DNA from: Bacteroidales bacterium
Lineage (GTDB): Bacteria > Bacteroidota > Bacteroidia > Bacteroidales > ML635J-15
NCBI GenBank assembly: GCA_016937855.1
Contig: JAFGVU010000101.1
Span: 18,811 to 82,810 of the forward strand
Direction of reading: 5' to 3'
DNA: 64,000 nucleotides
Positions 46,034 to 54,492 of this stretch are shown one piece after another. The position numbers and the translations under genes are program-made. The notes beneath the pieces are model-generated. The model worked only from the letters and a program-made list of their open reading frames with translations. It had not been told where the DNA came from and made no database searches. How positions within the stretch are numbered: the first letter of the stretch is position 1; each line of letters opens with the position of its first letter.

Positions 46034-48487
46034 CTAGATAGGATCAACATCTATTTCGAATAATGTTGAGCTTAATTCTTTGTTGGATCTTATAGCAGCA
46101 ATTTGACTGAGAATTAGATTTTTGATCTTTACAGCCGAAATGTCTTTTTCGAATCGCAAATGAATATTTAAGATATAATAGTTTTTAATTCTATTAATTA
46201 ATGGTTCTTCGGGCCCTTTTACTCTTTGATGGAGCTTTTTTTTGAGTTCATTTGCCAAAAATCCGGCAGCAGAATATACTTTTTGTTTGTCTTTGTTTTT
46301 TAACTTGATAATGATAAAGCTCCAGCTTGGCGGATATCTAAATATAGTCCTTTCAGAGATTTGATTGTTGTACATCTCCAAATAATCATTGTCGAGAACC
46401 TGTTTTAGAATAGGGTGAGTTGGATTAAATGTTTGAATTATAACTTTACCTTGTTTGTTTCTTCTTCCGGCGCGTCCACTAACTTGAGCAAATAGTTGAT
46501 ACGCTCTTTCGAAGGCTCTAAAATCCGGAAAATTTAGCATGTTATCTGCGTTAAGTATTCCAACCAGACTAAGACGCTCAAAATCTAAACCTTTTGTAAT
46601 CATTTGAGTGCCAACAAGAATATCGGTATTGTAGTTAGCAAAATCTTTTAGTATTTTTTCGTAAGATTTATTAGATTTGGCTGCATCGAGATCCAGACGT
46701 GCTACCCGTGCATCAGGAAAGAACTCAATGATTTCGTCTTCGATACGTTCGGTTCCCAAACCTTTTGTTTTAAGATTTGTGCTGCCGCATGATTTGCAAA
46801 TATATAACATAGGGAAAGATTCGCCACAGTAATGACAGTTTAGAGAATTACCATATTTATGGTAGGTTAAACTTACATTGCAAGAATTGCAGTATGGAAC
46901 CCAACCACAATCTTTACATTCGAGGTATGGTGAATAGCCTCTACGATTTTGAAATAAAATTACTTGTTCCTTGTTTTGTAATGCTGTTCCAATTGAATTT
47001 ATAAGATCGGGATGGAAATGGTTTTTCATTATTTTTCGTCGATATCCATCTTTTATATCCACAATGTGGATTATTGGTAAAGCAACATCCCCATATCGAG
47101 TATTAAGCTCAACAAGTTTGTATTTGTCTTTTTTTGCATTATTGTACGATTCAATAGATGGAGTTGCAGATCCTAAAACTACAGCACAATTGTGAATTTT
47201 ACTCATAACAATTGCCACATCACGAGCATTATATCGCGGGTCTGGATTTTGCTGTTTATAGGAGCTTTCGTGCTCTTCGTCAACGATAATTATTCCGAGA
47301 TTTTTGAAAGGTAAGAACACCGATGATCGCACACCTAGAATAACATCAAACTCGTTGTTCAAAAGTTTTTGATAGATTTCGCTTCGACTATTTAGGGAGT
47401 ATTTACTATGAAAGACACCAATTTTATTTCCGAAATATCGTCTTAATCGCAAAATCATTTGTGTTGTTAGAGCTATCTCAGGTAACATATACAATGCTTG
47501 TTTGCCTTCTGCGACAATATCCTCGATTAACTTAATGTAAATCTCGGTTTTGCCACTGGATGTGACTCCATGCAACAAAATAGGTTTTTTATCGTCAATT
47601 CCTTTTTTAACCAAATTATAGGCATCTTGCTGAGCCTTACTAAGAACCGGGCTTGGAGTATATTCTACATCAAATTGCTCTATTCTGCTTATTTCTTGCT
47701 TTGTTGTGTTGATGAGTCCTTTTTTTGCCAGACTTACAATACTTGTTTTACTAACTGATAGGTTTTTTATAATGTCAGATTCTTCTATATTTATTTCATT
47801 CTCATCTTTATTTGAAAGGGACTCAATCAGGAAATCAAGTATGTCTTTTTGACGCGAGTTTTTACTGGTGATTTTTTCAAATTCTAGCAGGTTTTTCTCT
47901 ATAAATTCATATTTGAATCTGATAAAATTTTTGTACACAGGTTTGTATGATTTGTACACTTGCTGATTAATACTAATTAACCCTTTTTGGTGGAGATTTT
48001 GAAGTTGATGCATAGGATATTTTATTCCTGTACCCTCAGTTATTTTATTAATTTCGGCGACCTTTGCATTTTGAAGAAATTCTATAATTTTAATTTCAGA
48101 ATCGTTTAAAATATCTTCAGAATCAGAATTTTCGTTAAAATAGAAATTAGACTGACTTGATGGAATAAGAGCAGAAGGAATGGCTGCGTTTAGCACATCA
48201 CCCTTAGAGCAGCAATAATAATTTGATATCCATTCCCATAGTTCAAGTTGTTTTGATGTAACAAATGATGACTCATCTTGTAGGTCCTCGATAGGTTTTG
48301 CGTCAAAATTAGGTTTTTTGTTATGCAGTGATACAACAATACCCGTATATAGCTTTCTTTTACCGAAGTTAACAACAACTCTGGCGCCGACAGAAATATT
48401 TCCCTGCATGTTTTCCGGTATATAGTAAGTAAAAGTTTGATTCGGAGGAACAGGGAGTAATATTTCGGCGTACAAATATGTTGACAT
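46034..48487 (-). CDS. priA: Primosomal protein N' (replication restart helicase)
   Basis: An 817-residue helicase that reloads the replisome at stalled forks. Walker A is GVTSSGKTEIY near residue 320, DEEH near 410, GSATPSIES, and a zinc-binding block of eight Cys between about 515 and 555 (CKDCGWVPYCNSC ... CHYCGE ... CKSCGS). QVSGRAGRRNKQGKV follows. It starts 8 bp after pfkA stops, so it is the last gene of the cmk-ispH-pfkA-priA run. It converges with mfd, 66 bp apart. Confidence 0.95.
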   Translation of the reverse strand: MSTYLYAEILLPVPPNQTFTYYIPENMQGNISVGARVVVNFGKRKLYTGIVVSLHNKKPNFDAKPIEDLQDESSFVTSKQLELWEWISNYYCCSKGDVLNAAIPSALIPSSQSNFYFNENSDSEDILNDSEIKIIEFLQNAKVAEINKITEGTGIKYPMHQLQNLHQKGLISINQQVYKSYKPVYKNFIRFKYEFIEKNLLEFEKITSKNSRQKDILDFLIESLSNKDENEINIEESDIIKNLSVSKTSIVSLAKKGLINTTKQEISRIEQFDVEYTPSPVLSKAQQDAYNLVKKGIDDKKPILLHGVTSSGKTEIYIKLIEDIVAEGKQALYMLPEIALTTQMILRLRRYFGNKIGVFHSKYSLNSRSEIYQKLLNNEFDVILGVRSSVFLPFKNLGIIIVDEEHESSYKQQNPDPRYNARDVAIVMSKIHNCAVVLGSATPSIESYNNAKKDKYKLVELNTRYGDVALPIIHIVDIKDGYRRKIMKNHFHPDLINSIGTALQNKEQVILFQNRRGYSPYLECKDCGWVPYCNSCNVSLTYHKYGNSLNCHYCGESFPMLYICKSCGSTNLKTKGLGTERIEDEIIEFFPDARVARLDLDAAKSNKSYEKILKDFANYNTDILVGTQMITKGLDFERLSLVGILNADNMLNFPDFRAFERAYQLFAQVSGRAGRRNKQGKVIIQTFNPTHPILKQVLDNDYLEMYNNQISERTIFRYPPSWSFIIIKLKNKDKQKVYSAAGFLANELKKKLHQRVKGPEEPLINRIKNYYILNIHLRFEKDISAVKIKNLILSQIAAIRSNKELSSTLFEIDVDPI

Positions 48488-48495
48488 TAATAAAA

Positions 48496-49476
48496 TTAAG
48501 AGTTTAAAATATCAACTATATTAAGCATTTTACGATCAATATCTTTATGATGTTTGATTGTTTGATTGAAAGGAACATGAGCTATTGTTCGGTTTATCAT
48601 ACCTACCATTATGCTACGCTGATCATCCAGAAGAGCCTCGACAGCAGCCACACCAAGTCTGCTTGCCAAATATCTATCATAAGCAGTTGGGCTTCCACCG
48701 CGTTGTATATGGCCTAATACGGTAACTTTCATGTCGAACTCTCCGCCGAATTTTTCCATTTCTTTTTTAATTCCAAATGCTCCCCCGGCATCATCACCTT
48801 CGGCAACAAGAATTATCGAGGAAGTTTTCTTTTTAGCCATATAATTAGTAAGGCGATTATGTAAATCTTTTAAATCGGTTTCGACTTCGGGAACTAAAAC
48901 AGCTTCGGCTCCACAGGCAATTCCGCTTCGTAATGCAATAAAACCAGCATCTCTGCCCATTACCTCGACAAAGAATATCCTTTCGTGCGATGCGGCGGTA
49001 TCTCTTATTTTGTCAACGGCTTCTATTACTGTATTAAGTGCAGTGTCAAAACCGATGGTCATATCTGTTCCGTATAAATCATTGTCAATTGTTCCAGGTA
49101 AACCAACAATCGGGAAATTATGCTCCTCAATAAAAATCCGGGCTCCTTTAAAAGTTCCATCTCCTCCAATAACTATCAGGGCATCACATTTATTCTTAAG
49201 AAGATTTTCGTAGGCTATTCGACGACCTTCTTCTGTTCTAAATTTTTCGCTTCGAGCAGTTTTTAATATTGTGCCGCCCCTCTGAATTATATTTCCAACA
49301 GTTTTGGAGCTCATCGGGATAAAATCGTTATTTATTAATCCTTCATAGCCTCGCAAAATTCCCATTACTTTTAAATTTTCTTGTAATGCTTTACGCACAA
49401 CTGCGCGAATGGCTGCATTCATGCCGGGAGAGTCGCCTCCGGAAGTTAAAACTGCTATTTTTTTTATTTTTGTCAT
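48496..49476 (-). CDS. pfkA: ATP-dependent 6-phosphofructokinase
   Basis: A 326-residue glycolytic kinase phosphorylating fructose 6-phosphate. SGGDSPGMNAAIRAVVR at the N-terminus, GGDGTFKGA near 103 (Gly rather than Asp after GGD, the ATP-using form), LPGTIDNDLYGTD with the catalytic Asp, and HIQRGGSPTAYDR are present. Its length matches the bacterial single-domain enzyme. It is 114 bp from ispH, with a degenerate repeat between. Confidence 0.95.
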   Translation of the reverse strand: MTKIKKIAVLTSGGDSPGMNAAIRAVVRKALQENLKVMGILRGYEGLINNDFIPMSSKTVGNIIQRGGTILKTARSEKFRTEEGRRIAYENLLKNKCDALIVIGGDGTFKGARIFIEEHNFPIVGLPGTIDNDLYGTDMTIGFDTALNTVIEAVDKIRDTAASHERIFFVEVMGRDAGFIALRSGIACGAEAVLVPEVETDLKDLHNRLTNYMAKKKTSSIILVAEGDDAGGAFGIKKEMEKFGGEFDMKVTVLGHIQRGGSPTAYDRYLASRLGVAAVEALLDDQRSIMVGMINRTIAHVPFNQTIKHHKDIDRKMLNIVDILNS

Positions 49477-49496
49477 AAAAATGTTTTTTTAATTTA

Positions 49497-49563
49497 TTTT
49501 TTTATGTTTCTAGAAAATTCACCTTATTTTTCTCTTTACCCTGCTGTGTACGCTTATAAAAAT
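49497..49563 (-). repeat. Degenerate copy of the dispersed palindrome family
   Basis: Read on the minus strand this resembles the composite at 41025: AAGCGTACACAGCAGG, then AATAAGGTGAATTTTCTAGAAAC. It lies between ispH and pfkA. Confidence 0.5.
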
Positions 49564-49589
49564 AAAATGTTTTGTTTTGTAAATTAAAT

Positions 49590-50459
49590 TTATGTAAAAT
49601 TGTTTTGTATAGAGTCTCGAATTTCTTCCATAAGCCACAATGGGGTTGAGGTGGCACCGCTAATACCAACAGAATGTTTCCCAAAAAACCAATCCTTTTT
49701 TAGATCATCTGATGCTGTTACAAAAAAGCTTTGGTTATTTGAATCGCTACAAACTTTGAAAAGCATGCTTCCATTACTAGATTTTGGGTCACTCACAAAA
49801 ATAATCAAGTCGTGTTTTTTACAGAACTCTGTTAATCGGGGTATTCGGTTTTTAACACTTGGGCAAATCGTTTGAAATACAGTTATATTGTCAATATTTC
49901 CATAAATCGAAATTGATTTTTCTTTTAAATATGTTTCAATTTTACAATAATCTGCAAAATTTGATGTTGTTTGTGAAAATAAAAATACCGGTTGAGAAAT
50001 ATCTATTTTGTCGGCTTCATTTATACTGCTTATTACTATTGCTTTACCATTTGTTTGTCCTACAAGTCCGTTTACTTCAGCATGTCCTTTTTTCCCGAAT
50101 ATTACGATTTGGTTTTTTGAGTTTTCGAGATGTTTTTCTTTGATTTTTTTTTGTAGGTTTAATACAACTGGGCAAGTAGCATCAATTAATTCGACATTTT
50201 GATTCTTTGCAATTTTGTATGTTTCGGGGGGTTCACCATGTGCCCGAATAAGCATTTTTTTTGATCCTAATTCTTTTATCTGGGAATGATCGATCGTTTT
50301 CATTCCAAGTTTTTTTAATCTGTCCTCTTCTTTTGCATTATGCACAATCTGCCCTAGACAAAATATGGGTTGATTGTCTTTGCTAAGCGATTCGGCGGTT
50401 TTTATTGCTTTGGTTACACCAAAACAAAAACCTGCATATTTGTCAATTTCGATCTTCAT
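49590..50459 (-). CDS. ispH: 4-hydroxy-3-methylbut-2-enyl diphosphate reductase
   Basis: A 289-residue Fe-S enzyme catalysing the last step of the non-mevalonate isoprenoid route. Landmarks are the first cluster Cys in YAGFCFGVTKAI, QIVHNAKEEDRL, RAHGEPPETY, DATCPVV (second Cys), FQTICPSVKNR (third Cys), and VSDPKSSNGSMLFKVC. Its start overlaps the end of cmk by 17 bp. Confidence 0.95.
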   Translation of the reverse strand: MKIEIDKYAGFCFGVTKAIKTAESLSKDNQPIFCLGQIVHNAKEEDRLKKLGMKTIDHSQIKELGSKKMLIRAHGEPPETYKIAKNQNVELIDATCPVVLNLQKKIKEKHLENSKNQIVIFGKKGHAEVNGLVGQTNGKAIVISSINEADKIDISQPVFLFSQTTSNFADYCKIETYLKEKSISIYGNIDNITVFQTICPSVKNRIPRLTEFCKKHDLIIFVSDPKSSNGSMLFKVCSDSNNQSFFVTASDDLKKDWFFGKHSVGISGATSTPLWLMEEIRDSIQNNFT

Positions 50460-51153
50460 AAATAATTTTGTTTGCCAAATCTAGTGCAATTTTTAACTGT
50501 TGTTCGCGCGTTAGCGATGTATTATCAATTAAAATAGCATCACTAGCTTGTTTTAGAGGACTTGTTTTACGAGACTTGTCATAGTTGTCGCGTTGGATAA
50601 GATTCTGTTTAACAGTGTCAAAATCAACATCAACATTTTGTGATCTTAGCTCTTCGTATCTTCTTTGTGCCCTAATATTAACATCTGCTGTAATAAACAG
50701 TTTTAACTCAGCCTTTGGAAAAACTACGGTTCCAATATCACGACCATCCATTACAACTCCATTATCTACGCTAAGTTTTCGCTGCAATATCACCATCTGC
50801 TTTCTTACTTCCGGAACAGCACTAACCTGACTTACATAAGAAGAAACATCTATTTGACGAATTTGTTTTTCGACATTTTTATTGTTTAAGAATGTTATAG
50901 GATTAAATTCATGGTCTGGTTCAAAATGTATTATAATTTTTTGGAGTGAGTTAATCAAATTTTGCTGATAAAAATAATTGTTTCCAATGAATTTTTTTTC
51001 GATGGCAAAAAGAGTAACAGCTCTATACATGGCACCACTGTCGATATAAATGTATCCAAGTTCTCCTGCAAGCTGACGAGCTAATGTGCTTTTGCCACAA
51101 GAGGAGTAACCGTCAACTGCAATTTTTATTTTTTTTATTGCTTCTAATATCAT
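50443..51153 (-). CDS. cmk: Cytidylate kinase
   Basis: A 236-residue kinase phosphorylating CMP and dCMP. The P-loop is VDGYSSCGKSTLARQLA near residue 12; YIDSGAMYRAVTL and VMDGRDIGTVVFP are diagnostic. ATG 51153 is chosen because the longer frame reaches back past the promoter box and its extra residues are not family-like. First gene of the operon cmk-ispH-pfkA-priA. Confidence 0.93.
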   Translation of the reverse strand: MILEAIKKIKIAVDGYSSCGKSTLARQLAGELGYIYIDSGAMYRAVTLFAIEKKFIGNNYFYQQNLINSLQKIIIHFEPDHEFNPITFLNNKNVEKQIRQIDVSSYVSQVSAVPEVRKQMVILQRKLSVDNGVVMDGRDIGTVVFPKAELKLFITADVNIRAQRRYEELRSQNVDVDFDTVKQNLIQRDNYDKSRKTSPLKQASDAILIDNTSLTREQQLKIALDLANKIIYEDRN

Positions 51154-51188
51154 TAATTTAAAAAATAAATTTTCAGTGTGTGTGAATG

Positions 51189-51196
51189 CAAATTTA
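51189..51196 (-). promoter_or_regulatory. Bacteroidota -7 box (TAAATTTG, minus strand) for cmk
   Basis: On the minus strand this reads TAAATTTG, an exact TAnnTTTG match, 35 bp before the cmk start. Confidence 0.6.
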
Positions 51197-51831
51197 CGAA
51201 AAGAAATAGATAAAACAGGTAATTTTTTGTTCAACTATTATTTTTTGTTTTCATCTTGCTGTTTTGTTGCTCGAAATATTAAATGAATTTGGGCATCCAT
51301 ATTTAATCCGCATTATGCTGGTTAAAACTAAGATGAAATATCTTTTTAACGGGATTCGCATGTTCAAATATTTCAACTAAACAATATTCAATGATTAATA
51401 AACTATTTGCCACGAAAACAATAAAAATACGAAAAGCTTGTCGCTGCGTCACTTACTTCGATTCCGAAAGATATCGGAGCTCAGCACAAGTCGTTTCTTG
51501 CTCCAAGAGATTTTAGACAACTAAATTCGTTCGTACTTCGATTATTCGCTTGTGCCGAGCCATAGGCTCCCCGACAAATCGGGACAGGCAGAGCATCCTC
51601 GTTAAAAAAAGAAATTGCCTTACATTCTTTTTTTTACGCAAATGCTAAAATAATAAATTGTATTTTTTGTCTGAGTAAATGCAATTTCTATCCCGCTAAA
51701 ATACGAGGATCCACGACTAGCCAAAGGCTGAGTCGGGAATTTAAGGGGATTCGTTTGTTCTTTTGTTCGTTTGTTCTTCCGTTCGATTGTTCGATTGTTC
51801 CCTAGTTTCCTAGTATAAATGTTCTGCTCTT
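51197..51831. other. Intergenic region with short hairpins and a GTTC-rich tract
   Basis: No gene is called in this stretch between porQ and cmk. It contains hairpin-forming bits (CCGACAAATCGGG near 51571; TCCGAAAGATATCGGA near 51469), possibly a decayed repeat copy, and a run of TTGTTC/TCGATTGTTC-like units at 51751-51800. No promoter other than the cmk box is evident. Confidence 0.45.
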
Positions 51832-52884
51832 TTAAAGATTAGTGCTTTTGTAGAATGCGTCAAGGTTTATTCCAAGTGTAAAGTGGTTTGAGCTTCCGGC
51901 AAGATGGTAGGATGCGAGGCCATAACTGATGTTAAATTTTGATAAATGAAGTCCAAATCCAACAGACATTCCTACTAATTTTGGCATAGTTGTAATAGCG
52001 AGTTCGGTTCGTCTCCGATAATTGTATCCTAAAGCAATGTAGAAATTAGGGTGAGGAACAATCTCAACGCCTAGAATAAAATGTCTTATAAATTCATCAC
52101 CAATATCCCCCATTTTATTAAAAAAGTTACCATCATTTCCTTCATCAAGTTGGTAGGTGTTCGAAAAGGCACTTGTGTATGATAAATTCCAGTTTAATAA
52201 ATCCATTGCCGTTACCGAAAACCGGAAAGGAGCATGTCGTAGCTTTTTTGTAATTCCAATTTGTACATCAAGAGGTAGTGGTTCTTGATTCCCGGGTGTG
52301 TAAGGTTTTAATTGTATTCCAAGATTTTTAACGACCAATCCAGTTGAAAAAAGATTTGCGGTGTCGATGTAGGCTAATCCTGCATCAATAGCTAATCCTG
52401 ATGAAAAATAAGAGAAAAATGATGAGTAAATGGTTTTTAGATTTACTCCATAGTGTAATTTTGGTAAGATGATTTTCGCATACGAGATGTTAAAAGAATA
52501 CTCTGAAGGAGTAAATTCACCTAAAATTTCGCCTGTTTCATCAGAATGTAAAAATGTGCCGTAGTTGATGTATTGAATTCCTCCGGCAAATGTTCCGATA
52601 TTTTTGAGGTCGTAAGCGTAAGAAACATATCCAAAGTTGATGTCGGAAAGATAATTTATGTAATTTATCGCCATACGATTGTGCATTTCGCCACGTAATA
52701 AAGCTGGATTGTTAAGAACAAAATTTACATCATTGTCATAATGCGAAACATTATTACCTCCAAGAGCAGCTAATCGTGACCCCGCCGGTAAATTAAGGAA
52801 CTCATACGTATTGTCTCCTCCGGTTTGAGCAAACAAACCTAAAGAAAAGAGAGAAATCATTATTACAATTATACTGAGTTTCAT
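51832..52884 (-). CDS. porQ: PorQ-like T9SS-associated outer-membrane barrel
   Basis: A 350-residue barrel with signal peptide (MKLSIIVIMISLFSLGLFAQ). The N-terminal stretch GGDNTYEFLNLPAGSRLAALGG and the repeating barrel strands fit PorQ, an outer-membrane component tied to the type IX system (members of the PorV/PorP/PorQ FadL-like group). Its neighbourhood with cmk/ispH/pfkA is one I recall for Bacteroidota. It would serve export of the four T9SS cargo proteins encoded in this window (inference). Confidence 0.82.
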   Translation of the reverse strand: MKLSIIVIMISLFSLGLFAQTGGDNTYEFLNLPAGSRLAALGGNNVSHYDNDVNFVLNNPALLRGEMHNRMAINYINYLSDINFGYVSYAYDLKNIGTFAGGIQYINYGTFLHSDETGEILGEFTPSEYSFNISYAKIILPKLHYGVNLKTIYSSFFSYFSSGLAIDAGLAYIDTANLFSTGLVVKNLGIQLKPYTPGNQEPLPLDVQIGITKKLRHAPFRFSVTAMDLLNWNLSYTSAFSNTYQLDEGNDGNFFNKMGDIGDEFIRHFILGVEIVPHPNFYIALGYNYRRRTELAITTMPKLVGMSVGFGLHLSKFNISYGLASYHLAGSSNHFTLGINLDAFYKSTNL

Positions 52885-52898
52885 TTAAAATATTTTTG

Positions 52899-52906
52899 CA
52901 AAAATA
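52899..52906 (-). promoter_or_regulatory. Bacteroidota -7 box (TATTTTTG, minus strand) for porQ
   Basis: On the minus strand this reads TATTTTTG, an exact TAnnTTTG match, 14 bp before the porQ start. Confidence 0.6.
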
Positions 52907-53067
52907 AAATAATATTACATAAACGATAAAACATTGATGATATTGTTTTGTTCAAAAATGTTTTAATATGTGTTGTTTGAGCCTGATTTGTTTATAAACT
53001 TTTCGGATTAAAAGGATTGTCAGATCAACCTTTCCTTCATATAGCTATCCAACAGATATCTGTTCTC

Positions 53068-54222
53068 TTAAAGCGCTTCCATATACAGCAATTCTGCTTG
53101 TTGAAGTGAGATTTGTCGTGGGTTGTTGTTTAGTAGTCGGGTGATTTTCATAACCTTTTGTGCAAGTCTGGAGATATCGGCTTGGGTAACTCCATAAAAT
53201 CGCAGGAATCTTTTTATATTTAGTTTGTCAATGATGTTGTCAAGTTCGATAAGCAATAGATGTGCAGCTTGATCATCGGTTTTTCCTCTAGTATCAATAC
53301 CAATAGCTTTGGCAGCTTGTGCGTATTTTTTTGGATTTGCCGATAGGTTAAATCTTAGTACAGAGCTCATCATAATAGAGTTTGCTAATCCGTGAGGGAT
53401 GTGATATTCTGCACCAATTGGATATGCAAAAGCATGAATAGCTCCTACACTGCTGTTTGCAAAGGCTTTTCCTGCAAGCATACTTCCATAAAGCATATTG
53501 CTTCGAGCTTCGAGGTTATGTCCATTGTTAAAAGCTTCAATAATATTTGAGTGCAATATCGATAAAGCTTCTAGTGCTAACATATCGCTTAGTGGATTTG
53601 ACATTACCGAGGTAAGAGCCTCAATTGCATGAATAATTGCATCCACTCCGCTATATGCTGTAACATCAGGAGGTAAATTTAGAGTCAATACCGGATCTAA
53701 AATTGCAACATCTGCATATAAACTTGGGTTTACTATTCCATTTTTCGTTTGTTCCAGATTGTCGCTTAGGATACTTATGTGTGTTACTTCGGAGCCTGTT
53801 CCGGCAGTTGTGGGAATTAAAATCAGCGGTAAACGATTGTTAATTTTCTCTTGGGCTGATATTAAATCTTTACAATTCCCGCCCGAAAGAACATTAACAG
53901 CCACAATTTTCGCTATATCCATTGCCGAACCACCTCCAATGCCAATAATTATATCGCATTTAGACAGTATTGCATTTCTACTTGCCAAATCTGCAACTTC
54001 ATAACCCGGATCAGGGCAAATTTCATCAAAAATCATTAAGCTAATAGATTCTTCTCTTGAGTTGTTTACAATATCTTGCCAAATATCGAAATTTTTAATA
54101 ACAGGATCACACACAAAAAAAGGCCTTTTTGCTTGCAGTTTTTTAACTTCATCAAATAGATTTTTAATGGCGTTTTCACCTAAAATAAGCTTTGGCGTTG
54201 ATTGAAATACGAATTGTTTCAT
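53068..54222 (-). CDS. Iron-containing alcohol dehydrogenase
   Basis: A 384-residue cytoplasmic dehydrogenase of the group III (Fe-type) family. The N-terminal nucleotide part has IIGIGGGSAMDIAKI near residue 90; the metal site is spread over DAIIHAIEALTS (near 190) and GAIHAFAYPIGAEYHIPHGLAN (histidines near 260-275). The substrate could be 1,3-propanediol-, lactaldehyde- or butanol-type alcohols; the sequence cannot say. ATG 54222 is chosen because the frame upstream is not family-like. It stands alone. Confidence 0.9.
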   Translation of the reverse strand: MKQFVFQSTPKLILGENAIKNLFDEVKKLQAKRPFFVCDPVIKNFDIWQDIVNNSREESISLMIFDEICPDPGYEVADLASRNAILSKCDIIIGIGGGSAMDIAKIVAVNVLSGGNCKDLISAQEKINNRLPLILIPTTAGTGSEVTHISILSDNLEQTKNGIVNPSLYADVAILDPVLTLNLPPDVTAYSGVDAIIHAIEALTSVMSNPLSDMLALEALSILHSNIIEAFNNGHNLEARSNMLYGSMLAGKAFANSSVGAIHAFAYPIGAEYHIPHGLANSIMMSSVLRFNLSANPKKYAQAAKAIGIDTRGKTDDQAAHLLLIELDNIIDKLNIKRFLRFYGVTQADISRLAQKVMKITRLLNNNPRQISLQQAELLYMEAL

Positions 54223-54322
54223 AATAATCTTATTTTTCGTAGCAAAAAAAAGCAATTATAAATAAAAAGCAAAACTAATGTAAAAGATAATTAATAAATA
54301 ATTATTATTTAATGAAAAAAGC

Positions 54323-54330
54323 TAACTTTG
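54323..54330 (+). promoter_or_regulatory. Candidate -7 box (TAACTTTG) of the TonB-nuclease operon
   Basis: Exact match but 162 bp before the ATG at 54493, giving a long leader. A direct repeat of AACTTTGCAA lies closer (54462-54476), without a proper TA at its head. Confidence 0.4.
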
Positions 54331-54492
54331 TAAGCTAAATTAATTTGAGAATAGATTGTTATAAGAAAAAGGAAAATAGTAGGAGGTTAAATCTTTCATA
54401 TGGTTTTTTAATCTTTTCTTAATGATAAAAAGATATTGAGTTATAAAATTTGTTAAAACTTTGCAAACTTTGCAAATAAATTAGAAAAGTAA

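Noticed and set aside
51751-51800. CRISPR-like array in the GTTC-rich tract
   Set aside because: The units are 7-10 bp and irregular, without spacers. It is a simple repeat.
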